Position numbers and translations under genes: made by a program
DNA from: UBA1275 sp002323515
GTDB lineage: Bacteria; Bacteroidota; Rhodothermia; Balneolales; Balneolaceae
DNA: 64,000 bases
NCBI GenBank assembly: GCA_964007875.1
Contig: CAXGAH010000008.1
Location: 1-64,000, forward strand
Direction of reading: 5' to 3'
Shown: positions 17,664 to 26,873 of the stretch, one piece after another
How the letters are laid out: each line of letters opens with the position of its first letter
How positions within the stretch are numbered: the stretch's first letter is position 1
Notes under the pieces: generated by a model
Told to the model about the DNA's origin: nothing
The model's input: only the letters and a program-made list of their open reading frames with translations
Database searches by the model: none

Positions 17664-18440
17664 TTAAATAACCCGACTTGGGATACCTGCCTTTTGCATT
17701 TGAAGCTTAAGTTCGGTGATCTCAATCTCCTTAAAGTGAAAAATACTTGCGGCTAAAACCGCATCCGCTTTTCCTTTTTTTATCGCTTCTATACAATGTA
17801 AAATGGTGCCGGCTCCACCACTTGCAATGAGTGGAATATTTGTGCTTTGATGAATCCCCATTAGAAGTTCATGATCAAATCCTGCTTTTGTCCCATCTCT
17901 ATCCATACTCGTAACCAACAACTCTCCAGCGCCCAGAGATGCTGTATTTTTAGCCCATTCTAGAGCGTTTATACCGGTTCCCTTTGTACCTCCGTGAGTA
18001 AAAACTTCCCATTTTGGATCTTCTTCCATCCATCCTTCTACTCTTTTTGCATCTATGGCAGCCACGATTGCCTGAGCTCCAAATGCTTGAGATGCTTCAG
18101 TAATAAGTTTAGGTCGCCGGACAATACTGCTGTTCAACGATACCTTATCGGCTCCCGCTTTTAGAAGTTTTTCAATTTCTTGAACCGTTTTTATTCCCCC
18201 GCCCACAGTAAAAGGAATTGTGATTTCTGCCGCTATACGCTGAACCAGTTCAACCAGGGTTTTTCGTTTCTCTTGAGTAGCGGAGATATCTAAAAATACT
18301 AGTTCATCAGCCCCTTCGTGACTATATCGCTGGGCAAGTTCAACGGGGTCCCCGGCATCCATCAACCCGAGAAAATTTACTCCTTTTACGGTGCGTCCAT
18401 CTTTGATGTCAAGGCAGGGAATGATCCGTTTCGTTAGCAT
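17664..18440 (-). CDS. hisF: Imidazole glycerol phosphate synthase cyclase subunit
   Basis: A beta/alpha-barrel enzyme of 258 residues from the chosen ATG. It uses ammonia delivered by HisH to turn PRFAR into imidazole glycerol phosphate and AICAR. The catalytic acids are D11 (IIPCLDIKDG) and D130 (AAIDAKR). The phosphate-binding loops TVGGGI and ASGGAG are clear. The frame is open for another 22 codons upstream, but the ATG at 18440 gives the conserved MLTKRIIPCLD start. HisH and the other his genes are absent here apart from hisE, so the pathway is dispersed. Confidence 0.96.
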   Translation of the reverse strand: MLTKRIIPCLDIKDGRTVKGVNFLGLMDAGDPVELAQRYSHEGADELVFLDISATQEKRKTLVELVQRIAAEITIPFTVGGGIKTVQEIEKLLKAGADKVSLNSSIVRRPKLITEASQAFGAQAIVAAIDAKRVEGWMEEDPKWEVFTHGGTKGTGINALEWAKNTASLGAGELLVTSMDRDGTKAGFDHELLMGIHQSTNIPLIASGGAGTILHCIEAIKKGKADAVLAASIFHFKEIEITELKLQMQKAGIPSRVI

Positions 18441-18572
18441 AAGGTTAAATTGGTGTCGGTAATAAGCCTTAGAGTTAAATTTTGTGTAAAGATACAGCGA
18501 AATCATAAGAGCATCATAATCTAAGGTAATTTCTTTGTGTAGCCCTTTTACCTATTTTAAAATTGGAATATT

Positions 18573-19601
18573 ATGAATAAACAAATGACATATATCATAG
18601 TTCTTAGGCAGCTCGCTAAGGATATTGTAAGGCAGGTTTTGCTAGCTCAAGAGCCTGTATTCCTTCTTCCTGCGGGTGTATTGCATAGGGCAATTTTAAG
18701 GGCAATAGAGTCAGAGGCTGGCTTTTCTTACTCTCCAAACTTCCCAATGACTCAAGGTACTTCGGATGTAATGGGTTTTTATGGTTTTTCGGAATCGAGC
18801 CAATGGAGTATGCTTGAGGAAATCGGGCTTAATGCGTTAATCTGTAATGAAAAATGGACGAAATTAGTGGAGTTATGGTTTGGAGGTGATTCTGGGAATT
18901 CCGCTGTGTCCCCGAACATAAAGTCTTTAGATAAATCCTACGTGGGGATTTTTTCATCTGGCAGTTCTAGCCAAGCTTAATGTGTTTGGAATCGACTGGA
19001 ACATCTCAAATTGAATGCGATGCATTCGGCTAAAGTATTTGAGGTTTAGTCAGAGTATTTTCTCTTGTTCATGGCTTTAATATGGGCGTTTATGGCTAAG
19101 GAATTAATGGATGAACATTTGTTTGTGACTACTCGATAGGGGCAGCAGGCGCTGTGGCTTCAAACCCTTCAAGAGTTTCGGCCCGATTATTTATTCACGG
19201 TTCCCTCCGTTTTAAGGTAATTGTATTCAGAGTCTTGGTTTGTGCCCAAAGTAGTTTTTGATGGGCAGGCGTTTTCGGCGGCGGAGTATCTTTCCCTAGC
19301 CACCTACTGCAGCCAAACTTATCAGGGATATGGCCAAACCGAAGCTGGCGGACTTATATCGGTTCAAAAGAGAAAAAGTACTGTCATATTAGACCCAGGT
19401 GAGGAGCGTTATCAGGGGTATACTATAGAAGCTACTCATATTGAATGTGAGGGCACCCCAGAAATTCCTCAGCCTATTTGGTTACTATCGGAGACTGCTC
19501 ATTTAGCGGAGAAATACGCTACATGATATACTGGGTTTATGGACCACGACGGCCGAATTCATGTTCTCGATAGATCGGTTTATAAAGGCATGCTGTCTTA
19601 A
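18573..19601 (+). pseudogene. Decayed ANL-superfamily acyl-CoA synthetase-like gene
   Basis: One reading frame running from the ATG at 18573 to the stop at 19599 is interrupted by TAA 18978, TAG 19047, TAG 19137, TAA 19218 and TGA 19524, with no frameshift needed. The conceptual product has ANL (AMP-forming ligase) landmarks in the right order. These are an SSGSSSQA phosphate-loop-like segment just before the first stop, FRPDYLFTVPSVL, PKVVFDGQAFS, YQGYGQTEAGG (the conserved YGxTE motif) and, after the fourth internal stop, GFMDHDGRIHVLDR (the D and R of the A8 region). At about 340 codons it is shorter than a typical member (about 500), and the C-terminal lysine domain is absent. The original substrate cannot be told; an o-succinylbenzoate or fatty acid ligase is possible. 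Confidence 0.82.
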
Positions 19602-19864
19602 AAAGTGGTTCTTTTGTGCTATTCTTAAAAGGCTTTTGTTACTTCGGGTTGATGTTGTTTGAGTACGGTTAGTATCTGCGCTAGTTTTCAGTGACTAGAA
19701 AATCCCTTAACAAATATGTTTTTTCTTGTACCTAAGCTTCGTATTATTATCCACTATTTGCACAGCTAGATATCGAGATAGAATATCGAAACAGAATTCC
19801 GCTTATCTTTTGTTGTATCTAGTGGTGTGATACAGTAGAACTCGAAAGAGTTATACACTTATAA

Positions 19865-19938
19865 GGGCCCATAGCTCAGTTGGTTAGAGCAGTCGACTCA
19901 TAATCGATTGGTCGGGGGTTCAAGTCCCTCTGGGCCCA
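19865..19938 (+). tRNA. tRNA with anticodon CAU (Met, or Ile2 after lysidine modification)
   Basis: The 74-nt cloverleaf has a 7-bp acceptor stem (GGGCCCA/TGGGCCC), discriminator A and no encoded CCA. The anticodon CAT is at 19899-19901 in the loop CTCATAA. The stem GTCGA/TCGAT and the variable region TGGTC resemble bacterial tRNA-Ile(CAU), whose C34 becomes lysidine and reads AUA. An elongator tRNA-Met cannot be excluded. It lacks the three consecutive G-C pairs of initiator tRNA beside the anticodon loop, so it is not tRNA-fMet. Confidence 0.93.
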
Positions 19939-19949
19939 CAATTTATAAA

Positions 19950-19986
19950 CCTAACTTACTTTACAGTAGTAAGTTAGGGTTTTTTA
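19950..19986 (+). terminator. Terminator of the CAU tRNA
   Basis: A perfect 11-bp stem (19950-19960 with 19968-19978, 7-nt loop) is followed by G and a T-run, starting 12 bases after the tRNA. Confidence 0.9.
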
Positions 19987-20331
19987 TATTTAATTATTTC
20001 CCGTAGAACTTCCCGAAAACATCTGGTTCTTTAATTCCAAATTTTCGTCTTATTGCATACATATAGAATTTGGAATTGTAAATAGAGGGTACTCAAGCGG
20101 TATTCAAGTAATGGAATCGTTTGGCATTAAACATAGTTATGTTTTAAGGCGATGAAATTGTTTTTATGTGGTTGAGTTTTTATGAATAAATTAGTCAGTT
20201 TTGCCTAGGTTTATTGAAAGTTATTATATGATGTACCTCCAATGTAAGATGAATTGTATAATATGTAGAATGAATGCTTTAGTGTTATTTTTGTACTAGA
20301 TAATAAACACAACAATGGAAAATAAACTGCA
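19987..20331. other. Gene-free A+T-rich spacer
   Basis: No coding potential, RNA gene or strong hairpin is visible in these 345 bases between the tRNA terminator and the DUF2805 gene. It presumably carries the promoter of that gene. Confidence 0.4.
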
Positions 20332-20583
20332 ATGAAACCCCAAAAAGAGTTTAGCCAGGCTCAGATTGATCGAATAGTAGAAATGGCATGGGAGGATCGT
20401 ACTCCTTTTGAAGCTATTGAATATCAATTTGGCATTAAAGAGGCTCAAGTTCGAAAAATTATGCGTTCCGAAATGAAAAGAACTTCATTTACTATGTGGC
20501 GAGAACGAGTATCGGGTCGCAAAACCAAGCATAATACCAGTTCAGAAGCGATACGTTTCAAATCACAGAATCAAAAAGGGTAA
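20332..20583 (+). CDS. TIGR03643/DUF2805 family small protein
   Basis: An 83-residue basic protein recognised by the family core: IDRIVEMAWEDRTPFEAIE (17 residues from about 12) and FTMWRERVSGRKTKH near 54-68. The N-terminal half looks like a helix-turn-helix (helix, turn at FGIKEAQ, helix VRKIMRSEM), so nucleic-acid binding is plausible, but the family has no assigned function that I know of. It ends 79 bases before the TonB receptor gene on the same strand, with no terminator seen between them. Confidence 0.85.
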   Translation: MKPQKEFSQAQIDRIVEMAWEDRTPFEAIEYQFGIKEAQVRKIMRSEMKRTSFTMWRERVSGRKTKHNTSSEAIRFKSQNQKG

Positions 20584-20662
20584 AATAGTATAACGCTAGT
20601 GGATAAGTAGTATCCTTTCCCTACTTTACTCATCGATTATACTTGTTTACTTACCTATCTAT

Positions 20663-23392
20663 ATGATTTTACGAATTAGCATTACCTCATTTACTTTAGC
20701 TGTGATATTTGGTTTTTTGTTCCCCCATCTTACCGGCAACCAACAGCTCGTTGCCCAATCAATAGCTTATTCCGAATTAGAAGGAACGGTCCAATCCAAA
20801 GAAGATAATGCAGCTCTTATAGGTGTTACCTTAGAGGTTTTTGAGGTATCGGAGTCTATGTTTATACTGGCTAGAGAAAATCAAAATCTGGAATCAACCA
20901 ATCTTAGCTCATCGCCCTTGTCACAGGACTCGCGTATTCAAGCAACGTCTACTGATGCGAATGGGCGTTTTTTTCTAGAGGGAATACCTGCCGGCGCCTA
21001 TTTATTGGTTGTACGATATGTTGGTTTTGAAGAACTGAGAATGCCTATAAGGATTCCTGAAGAATTACCCAACCGCCTACGACTTTTTCTGGATCCTGAT
21101 GTGATCGAGTTCGGGGAGATTCAAGTACAAGTCAGTAGTTTTCAAGATTCTACATCTACCCTGACTTCTGTACAAAGAATTAGTTCAACGCAAGTCCAAA
21201 GTTTAGCTGGGGGACAGGGTAATGTGTTTAATTTGCTTAAAGTGGTACCCAGTGTCACATCAACCAGTGATTATTCTTCTCAATTGATCGTGCGAGGTGG
21301 TGAGGCTAATCAAAATTTATTTGTACTTGACGATATTGAAATTTACAGTCCATATCAAGCCAACGGGGTGGGTAGCTTGTTTAATCCAAATGTTATTAGA
21401 GATATGGACTTTTATGCGGGTGCTTTTCCAGCGAGTTTTGGGGATCGCTTGTCTTCGGTGTTAGTTATTAATACAACCACGGGAAATCCTACCAAAGCGT
21501 TTGAAACTCAAGTCGAAGTGGATGCAACCGTTGCGGCATTGACAATGAAGGGAGCACTCTCTTTTTGGGAATCTACATGGATATTAAGTGGCCGAAAGAC
21601 GTATTTTGATTCATTTGCCAACACTTTTGCACAGCGAGTGGTTACTCAAAATGATATTGCATTCCCTGATTTTGCTGATCTAACCGCAAAACTTGAACTA
21701 CGGCCAGGGACTGGACATACGGTCTCTATTACAGGTCTATTAAGTGATGATGTGATTGATTGGATTGCGCGTGAAGATCAGTTTGGAGAGTTAGAGTCAG
21801 ATAGGGAGAATTTTTCGGGAGACCAATCGTCCACCAATCGAGCTTTGGGACTGCGATGGACCTATAGCCCTGCACCTTTTTTTCAGACTCATTTGTACTC
21901 TAATTATTACAAAAACACGGGTGATAATGGAATTGCAGGGGATTTTAGGCCAGGTGTTGTGCCGGGAACTGGTTTTTTATGGGAATCACCGGTCAGTGAT
22001 ACCGATAGCATAGTGATTGATTATGATCAGCAATATTCATTTGAAAAATATACGGCTGGGACCCGCTTATTTTTTACCCTACCCCGACATGAAATAGAGA
22101 TAGGAGGTGGGTATGATCAATTGGTTAATAACTTGGATATTAATTTAGGCTTGAATAGTTTGGGTGAAGCTATGTTCGCTACTTTTGAGTATGCTTCTAG
22201 TATGCTTGAAGCCTTTGGTGATACATTAAATTCTAGAGCAAAAACAGATCGATACTATGCTTATGCAAATTATCGTTTAGAACTCTTCAAAGACCGCTTA
22301 TTTATTCAGCCAGGGATGCGATATGTCCAGTATGGGATAAATAATGAAGCATATTTGTTACCACGCTTTGGAGTATCATTATTACCGGCTAGAGGTTGGA
22401 CTATAAGATTTGGTGGTGGAACATATATTCAAAGCCCTGGATTTGAAAAATTGATAGAGCCAGACAACATTTTTAATGTATCAAAGTTTAATAATGTCAA
22501 TACCTTACAATCTGAACAATCGCAACAAGTTGTATTAGGTATAACAAAAAATATTGGAAAAAGCTGGCAAATTGAAGTAGAGGGATATGTTAAAGAATAT
22601 CAAAATTTGATAACACGTAGCTATCAAAACTTACTAGTTATTGAGGATGTCTTTAATCCTGTCACTAATAAAGGCAATACGATGTTAAATCCTCAAAATT
22701 ATTACTTCGAATTACAACGTGAGTGGCGATTAACAGATACCCCCGTTAATAATGGTACTGGTAGATCAGAAGGAATTGAATTACTAATACAAAGATATCC
22801 TTCATATAATAATAAATTGTCAGGTTGGTTTTCTTATATCTGGGCAAGATCTGAGCGAAAAGAAGAAATTGATGGTAATATGTTTAGCTATCCTTTCGAT
22901 TATGATAGGAGACATACAATGAATTTCATTTCAAATTTTCAGTCTTCTGATGCCTGGAGTTTTAATTTGACATGGAGATTTGGGACTGGTCTTCCGTATA
23001 CGGAGCCTATAGGATTAGATCCGATGAACTTTACATGGCAGGGGGACTCATTTTTTATTTCGGATCCAGAGACAGGTAATATCCAATTAAATCCTGATTT
23101 TGGAGAGCTTGAAAATGTTAATCAAAAACGTTATCCAGCCTACAATAGAATTGATTTAAGAGCCCAATATAGTGGTACAAATGGTAGAATAAAATATGAT
23201 CTATATTTAGATATTATTAATGCATTAAACTTTCAAAATGTGCAAAGTTATAAATATGTAATCTACCCAGTTGATCCTAATCCAGAGGGTGTACCAGATT
23301 TTTTAAGAAGAAGTTCTTGGGTTGAATTAAAGAGAGAGCCAATATTTATGTATCCATTTATACCCAGCTTAGGGGTTAAGTTGCTATTCTAA
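20663..23392 (+). CDS. TonB-dependent receptor with carboxypeptidase-regulatory-like domain
   Basis: A 909-residue outer-membrane active transporter. A signal peptide (1-32, ending LVAQ) leads into a CarboxypepD_reg-like beta-sandwich (about 38-145, with DANGRFFLEGIPAGAYLLVVRYVGF-like strands). A plug domain (about 165-275) contains LIVRGGEANQNLFVLDDIEIY, and a 22-stranded barrel runs to the C-terminal LGVKLLF. The plug and barrel resemble those of Bacteroidota receptors, but no SusD partner, TonB box or regulator is adjacent, so the ligand is unknown. It stands alone and converges on the ORF at 23389-23753. From about 22500 on, the DNA becomes more A+T-rich than the first half of the gene. 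Confidence 0.93.
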   Translation: MILRISITSFTLAVIFGFLFPHLTGNQQLVAQSIAYSELEGTVQSKEDNAALIGVTLEVFEVSESMFILARENQNLESTNLSSSPLSQDSRIQATSTDANGRFFLEGIPAGAYLLVVRYVGFEELRMPIRIPEELPNRLRLFLDPDVIEFGEIQVQVSSFQDSTSTLTSVQRISSTQVQSLAGGQGNVFNLLKVVPSVTSTSDYSSQLIVRGGEANQNLFVLDDIEIYSPYQANGVGSLFNPNVIRDMDFYAGAFPASFGDRLSSVLVINTTTGNPTKAFETQVEVDATVAALTMKGALSFWESTWILSGRKTYFDSFANTFAQRVVTQNDIAFPDFADLTAKLELRPGTGHTVSITGLLSDDVIDWIAREDQFGELESDRENFSGDQSSTNRALGLRWTYSPAPFFQTHLYSNYYKNTGDNGIAGDFRPGVVPGTGFLWESPVSDTDSIVIDYDQQYSFEKYTAGTRLFFTLPRHEIEIGGGYDQLVNNLDINLGLNSLGEAMFATFEYASSMLEAFGDTLNSRAKTDRYYAYANYRLELFKDRLFIQPGMRYVQYGINNEAYLLPRFGVSLLPARGWTIRFGGGTYIQSPGFEKLIEPDNIFNVSKFNNVNTLQSEQSQQVVLGITKNIGKSWQIEVEGYVKEYQNLITRSYQNLLVIEDVFNPVTNKGNTMLNPQNYYFELQREWRLTDTPVNNGTGRSEGIELLIQRYPSYNNKLSGWFSYIWARSERKEEIDGNMFSYPFDYDRRHTMNFISNFQSSDAWSFNLTWRFGTGLPYTEPIGLDPMNFTWQGDSFFISDPETGNIQLNPDFGELENVNQKRYPAYNRIDLRAQYSGTNGRIKYDLYLDIINALNFQNVQSYKYVIYPVDPNPEGVPDFLRRSSWVELKREPIFMYPFIPSLGVKLLF

Positions 23393-23753
23393 ATTTCTAT
23401 TGTAACTCTAATCCCATAGAAAAGTAAATTTCTATTCTTATACCCTTTTGAATTAATGGTATATTGTAAATTTGGTTGAGTTGAAAATTTACTTTTTATT
23501 GTCTTAAAGGATAATTCGATTACATGTTCATAAGGGTGTTTAGAATTTTGAACTATATAATCAAAGATTGTTGAAACTGATGTTTCGTAGTATTGTAACC
23601 AAATTACATGACGCCATAATTCTTGATGTGACGTAAAATTGAATTCACTATTATCAATTAATATTTGAGCCTTCAAATTATTACTGTTTATGCTTGCGCA
23701 AAAAGCTAGTAGAAAACAAATTTGATTAATTTTGATATACCTTTAGTGCTCAT
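23389..23753 (-). pseudogene. Small secreted protein ORF, frameshifted in its signal peptide
   Basis: An open frame of about 95 codons (23389-23676) ends NLLFYGIRVTIEI and overlaps the receptor stop by four bases. Reading back without a start, the same frame adds LLAFCASINSNNLKAQ, which looks like the end of a signal peptide. The missing beginning, MSTKGISKLIKFVFY, lies in another frame with an ATG at 23753 and runs into a TAG. Joining the two needs a single-base shift near 23710. The assembled N-terminus (basic, hydrophobic, ending KAQ) is a credible signal peptide of this organism's style. No family was recognised for the body. It may be a recent pseudogene, a sequencing error, or a chance frame. 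Confidence 0.4.
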
Positions 23754-23807
23754 TTTAAAAATTCATATTACATTGTTGTAATTAAATTTAACAAAAGAAA
23801 TAACCTA

Positions 23808-25478
23808 GTGAGCGATCATAAAATAATTTTTTCTATGGTGGGCGTTAGTAAAGTCCACAAACCCAACAAAACCGTTTTAAAAGATATTTATTTATCGTTT
23901 TTTTATGGTGCTAAAATTGGTGTTTTAGGTTTAAATGGTGCAGGTAAGTCGACTTTACTTCGAATCATAGCAGGGGAAGATCAGGATTATATTGGGGATA
24001 TAAGTATCCAAAAGGGAGTGACTTTTGGTTATTTGCCCCAGGAACCGGAGTTAGATCCCAGTAAAACAGTCAAAGAAATTGTTCAGGAAGGGGTTCAGGA
24101 AACGGTTGATCTACTTGCAGAATATGAGGCAGTGAATGCTCAATTTGCAGATCCAGATGCTGATTTTGACGCTCTAATTGCAAAGCAAGCCAGATTACAA
24201 GAACAAATTGACCGTATCGATGCATGGGATTTGGATTCAAAATTGAATCAGGCCATGGATGCACTGCGTTGCCCTGATGGAGATACCTCGGTGAGTGTTT
24301 TATCGGGAGGGGAAACCCGTCGGGTAGCCTTGACTCGTTTACTGTTAAAAAAGCCAGATGTGTTGCTATTGGATGAGCCGACCAACCACTTAGATGCCGA
24401 ATCGGTGGGTTGGTTAGAGCAACATTTAGCTCGATATGAAGGTACTGTCATAGCCGTAACGCACGACCGGTATTTCCTTGATAATGTAGCGGGTTGGATA
24501 CTCGAGCTTGATCGTGGGGAAGGTATCCCATTTGAGGGGAATTATAGTTCATGGTTGGCGCAAAAAGCCAAACGACTTCAGCAAGAAGAAAAAGAAGAGT
24601 CCAAGCGTCAAAAAACACTTCAACAAGAATTGGAATGGATTCGCCAAAACCCTAAGGGGCGTCGAGCGAAAAGTAAAGCTAGGATTAATGCCTATGATAA
24701 GCTCTTGGACCAGCAGCAAGAAAAGCGCCGAGAGGATATGGAGATATTTATACCGGCTGGACCACGCTTAGGTGATAAAGTGATTGTCGCCGAACACGTT
24801 CAAAAAGCATACGATGAACGATTGTTGGTGGAGAATATGAACTTTTCTCTACCTCCTGGTGGAATTGTGGGGATTATTGGTCCGAATGGGGCAGGTAAGA
24901 CCACCTTATTCAAAATGATTACTGGACAAGAAGAGCCCAACGCAGGAACTCTGAAGCTTGGGGACACGGTGCAACTCGGATATGTTGATCAAAAAAGGCC
25001 CTTGGATCCTGATAAAACCATATGGGAGGAAATTTCGGATGGTCAGGATCTATTGTTGCTTGGAAATCGTGAAGTGAATTCGCGCGCTTATGTTGCTCGA
25101 TTTAATTTTAGTGGGAGTGATCAGCAAAAAAAGACCTCTCAACTCTCAGGTGGAGAACGAAACAGAGTGCATTTGGCTAAAATGCTAAAAGAAGGCGCTA
25201 ATGTTCTTCTACTTGATGAGCCTACCAACGATTTGGACGTGAATACCCTTCGAGCACTTGAAGAAGCCCTACTTGAATTTGCCGGCTGTGCGGTGGTTAT
25301 TTCTCACGATAGATGGTTCTTGGATCGTGTTGCCACTCACATATTAGCTTTCGAAGGCAATAGTGAAGCCTACTGGTTCGAGGGGAATTATGCTGAATAC
25401 GAAGAGAACCGGAGACAACGTTTGGGCATCACCGAAGATCAACCCACTCAGATACATTACAAGAAATTAATGCGTTAG
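23808..25478 (+). CDS. ettA: Energy-dependent translational throttle protein EttA (ABC-F)
   Basis: A 556-residue soluble ABC-F ATPase that binds the ribosomal E-site and gates elongation by ATP/ADP ratio. Two ABC domains are intact: Walker A GLNGAGKST (41-49) and GPNGAGKTT (about 358-366), signatures LSGGETRRV and LSGGERNRV, and Walker B/D-loop DEPTNHLD and DEPTNDLD. The linker between them (about 245-325, rich in K/R/Q/E) is the P-site tRNA interaction motif. The start is GTG at 23808, which gives the family N-terminus SDHKIIFSMVGVSK. Length and both arms match EttA rather than Uup or the antibiotic-resistance ABC-Fs. Confidence 0.96.
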   Translation: MSDHKIIFSMVGVSKVHKPNKTVLKDIYLSFFYGAKIGVLGLNGAGKSTLLRIIAGEDQDYIGDISIQKGVTFGYLPQEPELDPSKTVKEIVQEGVQETVDLLAEYEAVNAQFADPDADFDALIAKQARLQEQIDRIDAWDLDSKLNQAMDALRCPDGDTSVSVLSGGETRRVALTRLLLKKPDVLLLDEPTNHLDAESVGWLEQHLARYEGTVIAVTHDRYFLDNVAGWILELDRGEGIPFEGNYSSWLAQKAKRLQQEEKEESKRQKTLQQELEWIRQNPKGRRAKSKARINAYDKLLDQQQEKRREDMEIFIPAGPRLGDKVIVAEHVQKAYDERLLVENMNFSLPPGGIVGIIGPNGAGKTTLFKMITGQEEPNAGTLKLGDTVQLGYVDQKRPLDPDKTIWEEISDGQDLLLLGNREVNSRAYVARFNFSGSDQQKKTSQLSGGERNRVHLAKMLKEGANVLLLDEPTNDLDVNTLRALEEALLEFAGCAVVISHDRWFLDRVATHILAFEGNSEAYWFEGNYAEYEENRRQRLGITEDQPTQIHYKKLMR

Positions 25479-25530
25479 ATTCGAATTAAGGTTTGCAATC
25501 CTTACATTGAGCCAAACCAACGCATATAGT

Positions 25531-26832
25531 ATGAATTCTACAAAACATTCGACTCCTACTCAGGTGTCAAAAGGAATGTGGTCTTGGGCCATGTTTGATT
25601 GGGCAAATAGTGCTTTTTTTGTCATAATTCAAACCTTTGTTTTTGCCGCTTATTTTCAACGTTTCATAGCTGCTGACGCAATCAGTGGTACTGAGCAATG
25701 GGGTAATATGGTCTCGGCTGCAGGATTACTAATTGCCTTCACCGCCCCAGTTTTGGGTGCTATTGCAGATCGATCTGGGCGTAGAAAACCTTGGATTGCA
25801 GCTTTTTCACTCATGTCGATTGTAGCCAGTTTCTTACTCTGGTTTGCCGAGCCCAGCACCGAATTTTTGACCTATGCCTTAGTGATCACCTTTGTCGCTA
25901 CAGTAGGAGCGGAATATGCCTTCATTTTCTATAATGCTATGCTTCCCGATTTGGTCCCCCCATCCTACATGGGGAGGTGGTCTGGATGGTCTTGGGCCAT
26001 GGGGTTTGCAGGTGGAATTGCATGCCTTTTAGGGGCGTTGTATCTCTTCATCGAAAATGGAGGCGCTTGGCTTGGTTTAGATACAGAGACACAAGAACAC
26101 ATACGTGCTACTTTTATATTTACAGCATTGTGGTATTTGGTTTTTTCCATCCCGATGTTTCTTCGTACTCCAGATATTCCTAAAAAAAATATCCCTGTTA
26201 AGCAGGCTATTAGTGAAGGAATCCAACAACTTAAAAACTCCATTAAAGAAGCCCAAAATTACGCCAATATATACCGTTTTCTCCTCGCAAGGATGATCTA
26301 TAATGACGCCATTATACTAATCTATGCCTTTGGTGGTATTTATGCTGCAGGAACCTTTGGAATGGATGAGTCCCAGATTATTATTTTTGGAATTGGACTG
26401 AATGTTACCGCTGCTCTTGGTGCGGTTGGATTTTCTTGGATGGACGACCGGTCGGGGAGCAAAAAAACGATACTATTCTCACTCATAGGCTTAATTATCC
26501 CAGTTACGGCGATTCTTTTCGTTGAGGATATATTCTGGTTTTGGATTTGGGGACTCATGTTAGGCGTATTTTTTGGCCCAGTACAGGCAGCCTCTAGAAC
26601 CTTAATGGGTCGTTTGGCACCAGAAGACAAACGAACCGAAATGTTTGGCTTATTTGCCTTATCAGGGAAAGCCACAGCATTTATTGGTCCCAAATTATTG
26701 GGTTGGGTAACGGTACTATTTGCAAGCCAAAGAATAGGAATGTCAGTTGTCTTACTGTTACTTGCTTTCGGTTTTTTACTAATGTTGCGGGTTAAAGAAC
26801 CTGAAAACATTCAAGACCCTGCTAAAATTTAA
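25531..26832 (+). CDS. MFS transporter, UMF1/Atg22-like
   Basis: About 433 residues with around 12 membrane segments. The N-terminus (WSWAMFDWANSAFFVIIQTFVF) is typical of the UMF1 family related to yeast vacuolar effluxer Atg22. The MFS loop GAIADRSGRRKPW (about 80-92) is present between helices 2 and 3, with a weaker counterpart SWMDDRSGSKKT in the second half. Substrate is unknown; amino-acid efflux is the guess from Atg22. The frame opens with TTG at 25507, but the ATG at 25531 is preferred. It follows ettA by about 50 bases and precedes the PH genes by 41. Confidence 0.88.
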   Translation: MNSTKHSTPTQVSKGMWSWAMFDWANSAFFVIIQTFVFAAYFQRFIAADAISGTEQWGNMVSAAGLLIAFTAPVLGAIADRSGRRKPWIAAFSLMSIVASFLLWFAEPSTEFLTYALVITFVATVGAEYAFIFYNAMLPDLVPPSYMGRWSGWSWAMGFAGGIACLLGALYLFIENGGAWLGLDTETQEHIRATFIFTALWYLVFSIPMFLRTPDIPKKNIPVKQAISEGIQQLKNSIKEAQNYANIYRFLLARMIYNDAIILIYAFGGIYAAGTFGMDESQIIIFGIGLNVTAALGAVGFSWMDDRSGSKKTILFSLIGLIIPVTAILFVEDIFWFWIWGLMLGVFFGPVQAASRTLMGRLAPEDKRTEMFGLFALSGKATAFIGPKLLGWVTVLFASQRIGMSVVLLLLAFGFLLMLRVKEPENIQDPAKI

Positions 26833-26873
26833 GAACCTTATGAAACTCTTAGATCCTCACCAAATTAACTACT

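Noticed and set aside
18441..18506. Extended N-terminus of HisF
   Set aside because: HisF proteins begin at the MLTKRIIPCLD strand; the 22 extra codons have no conserved features.
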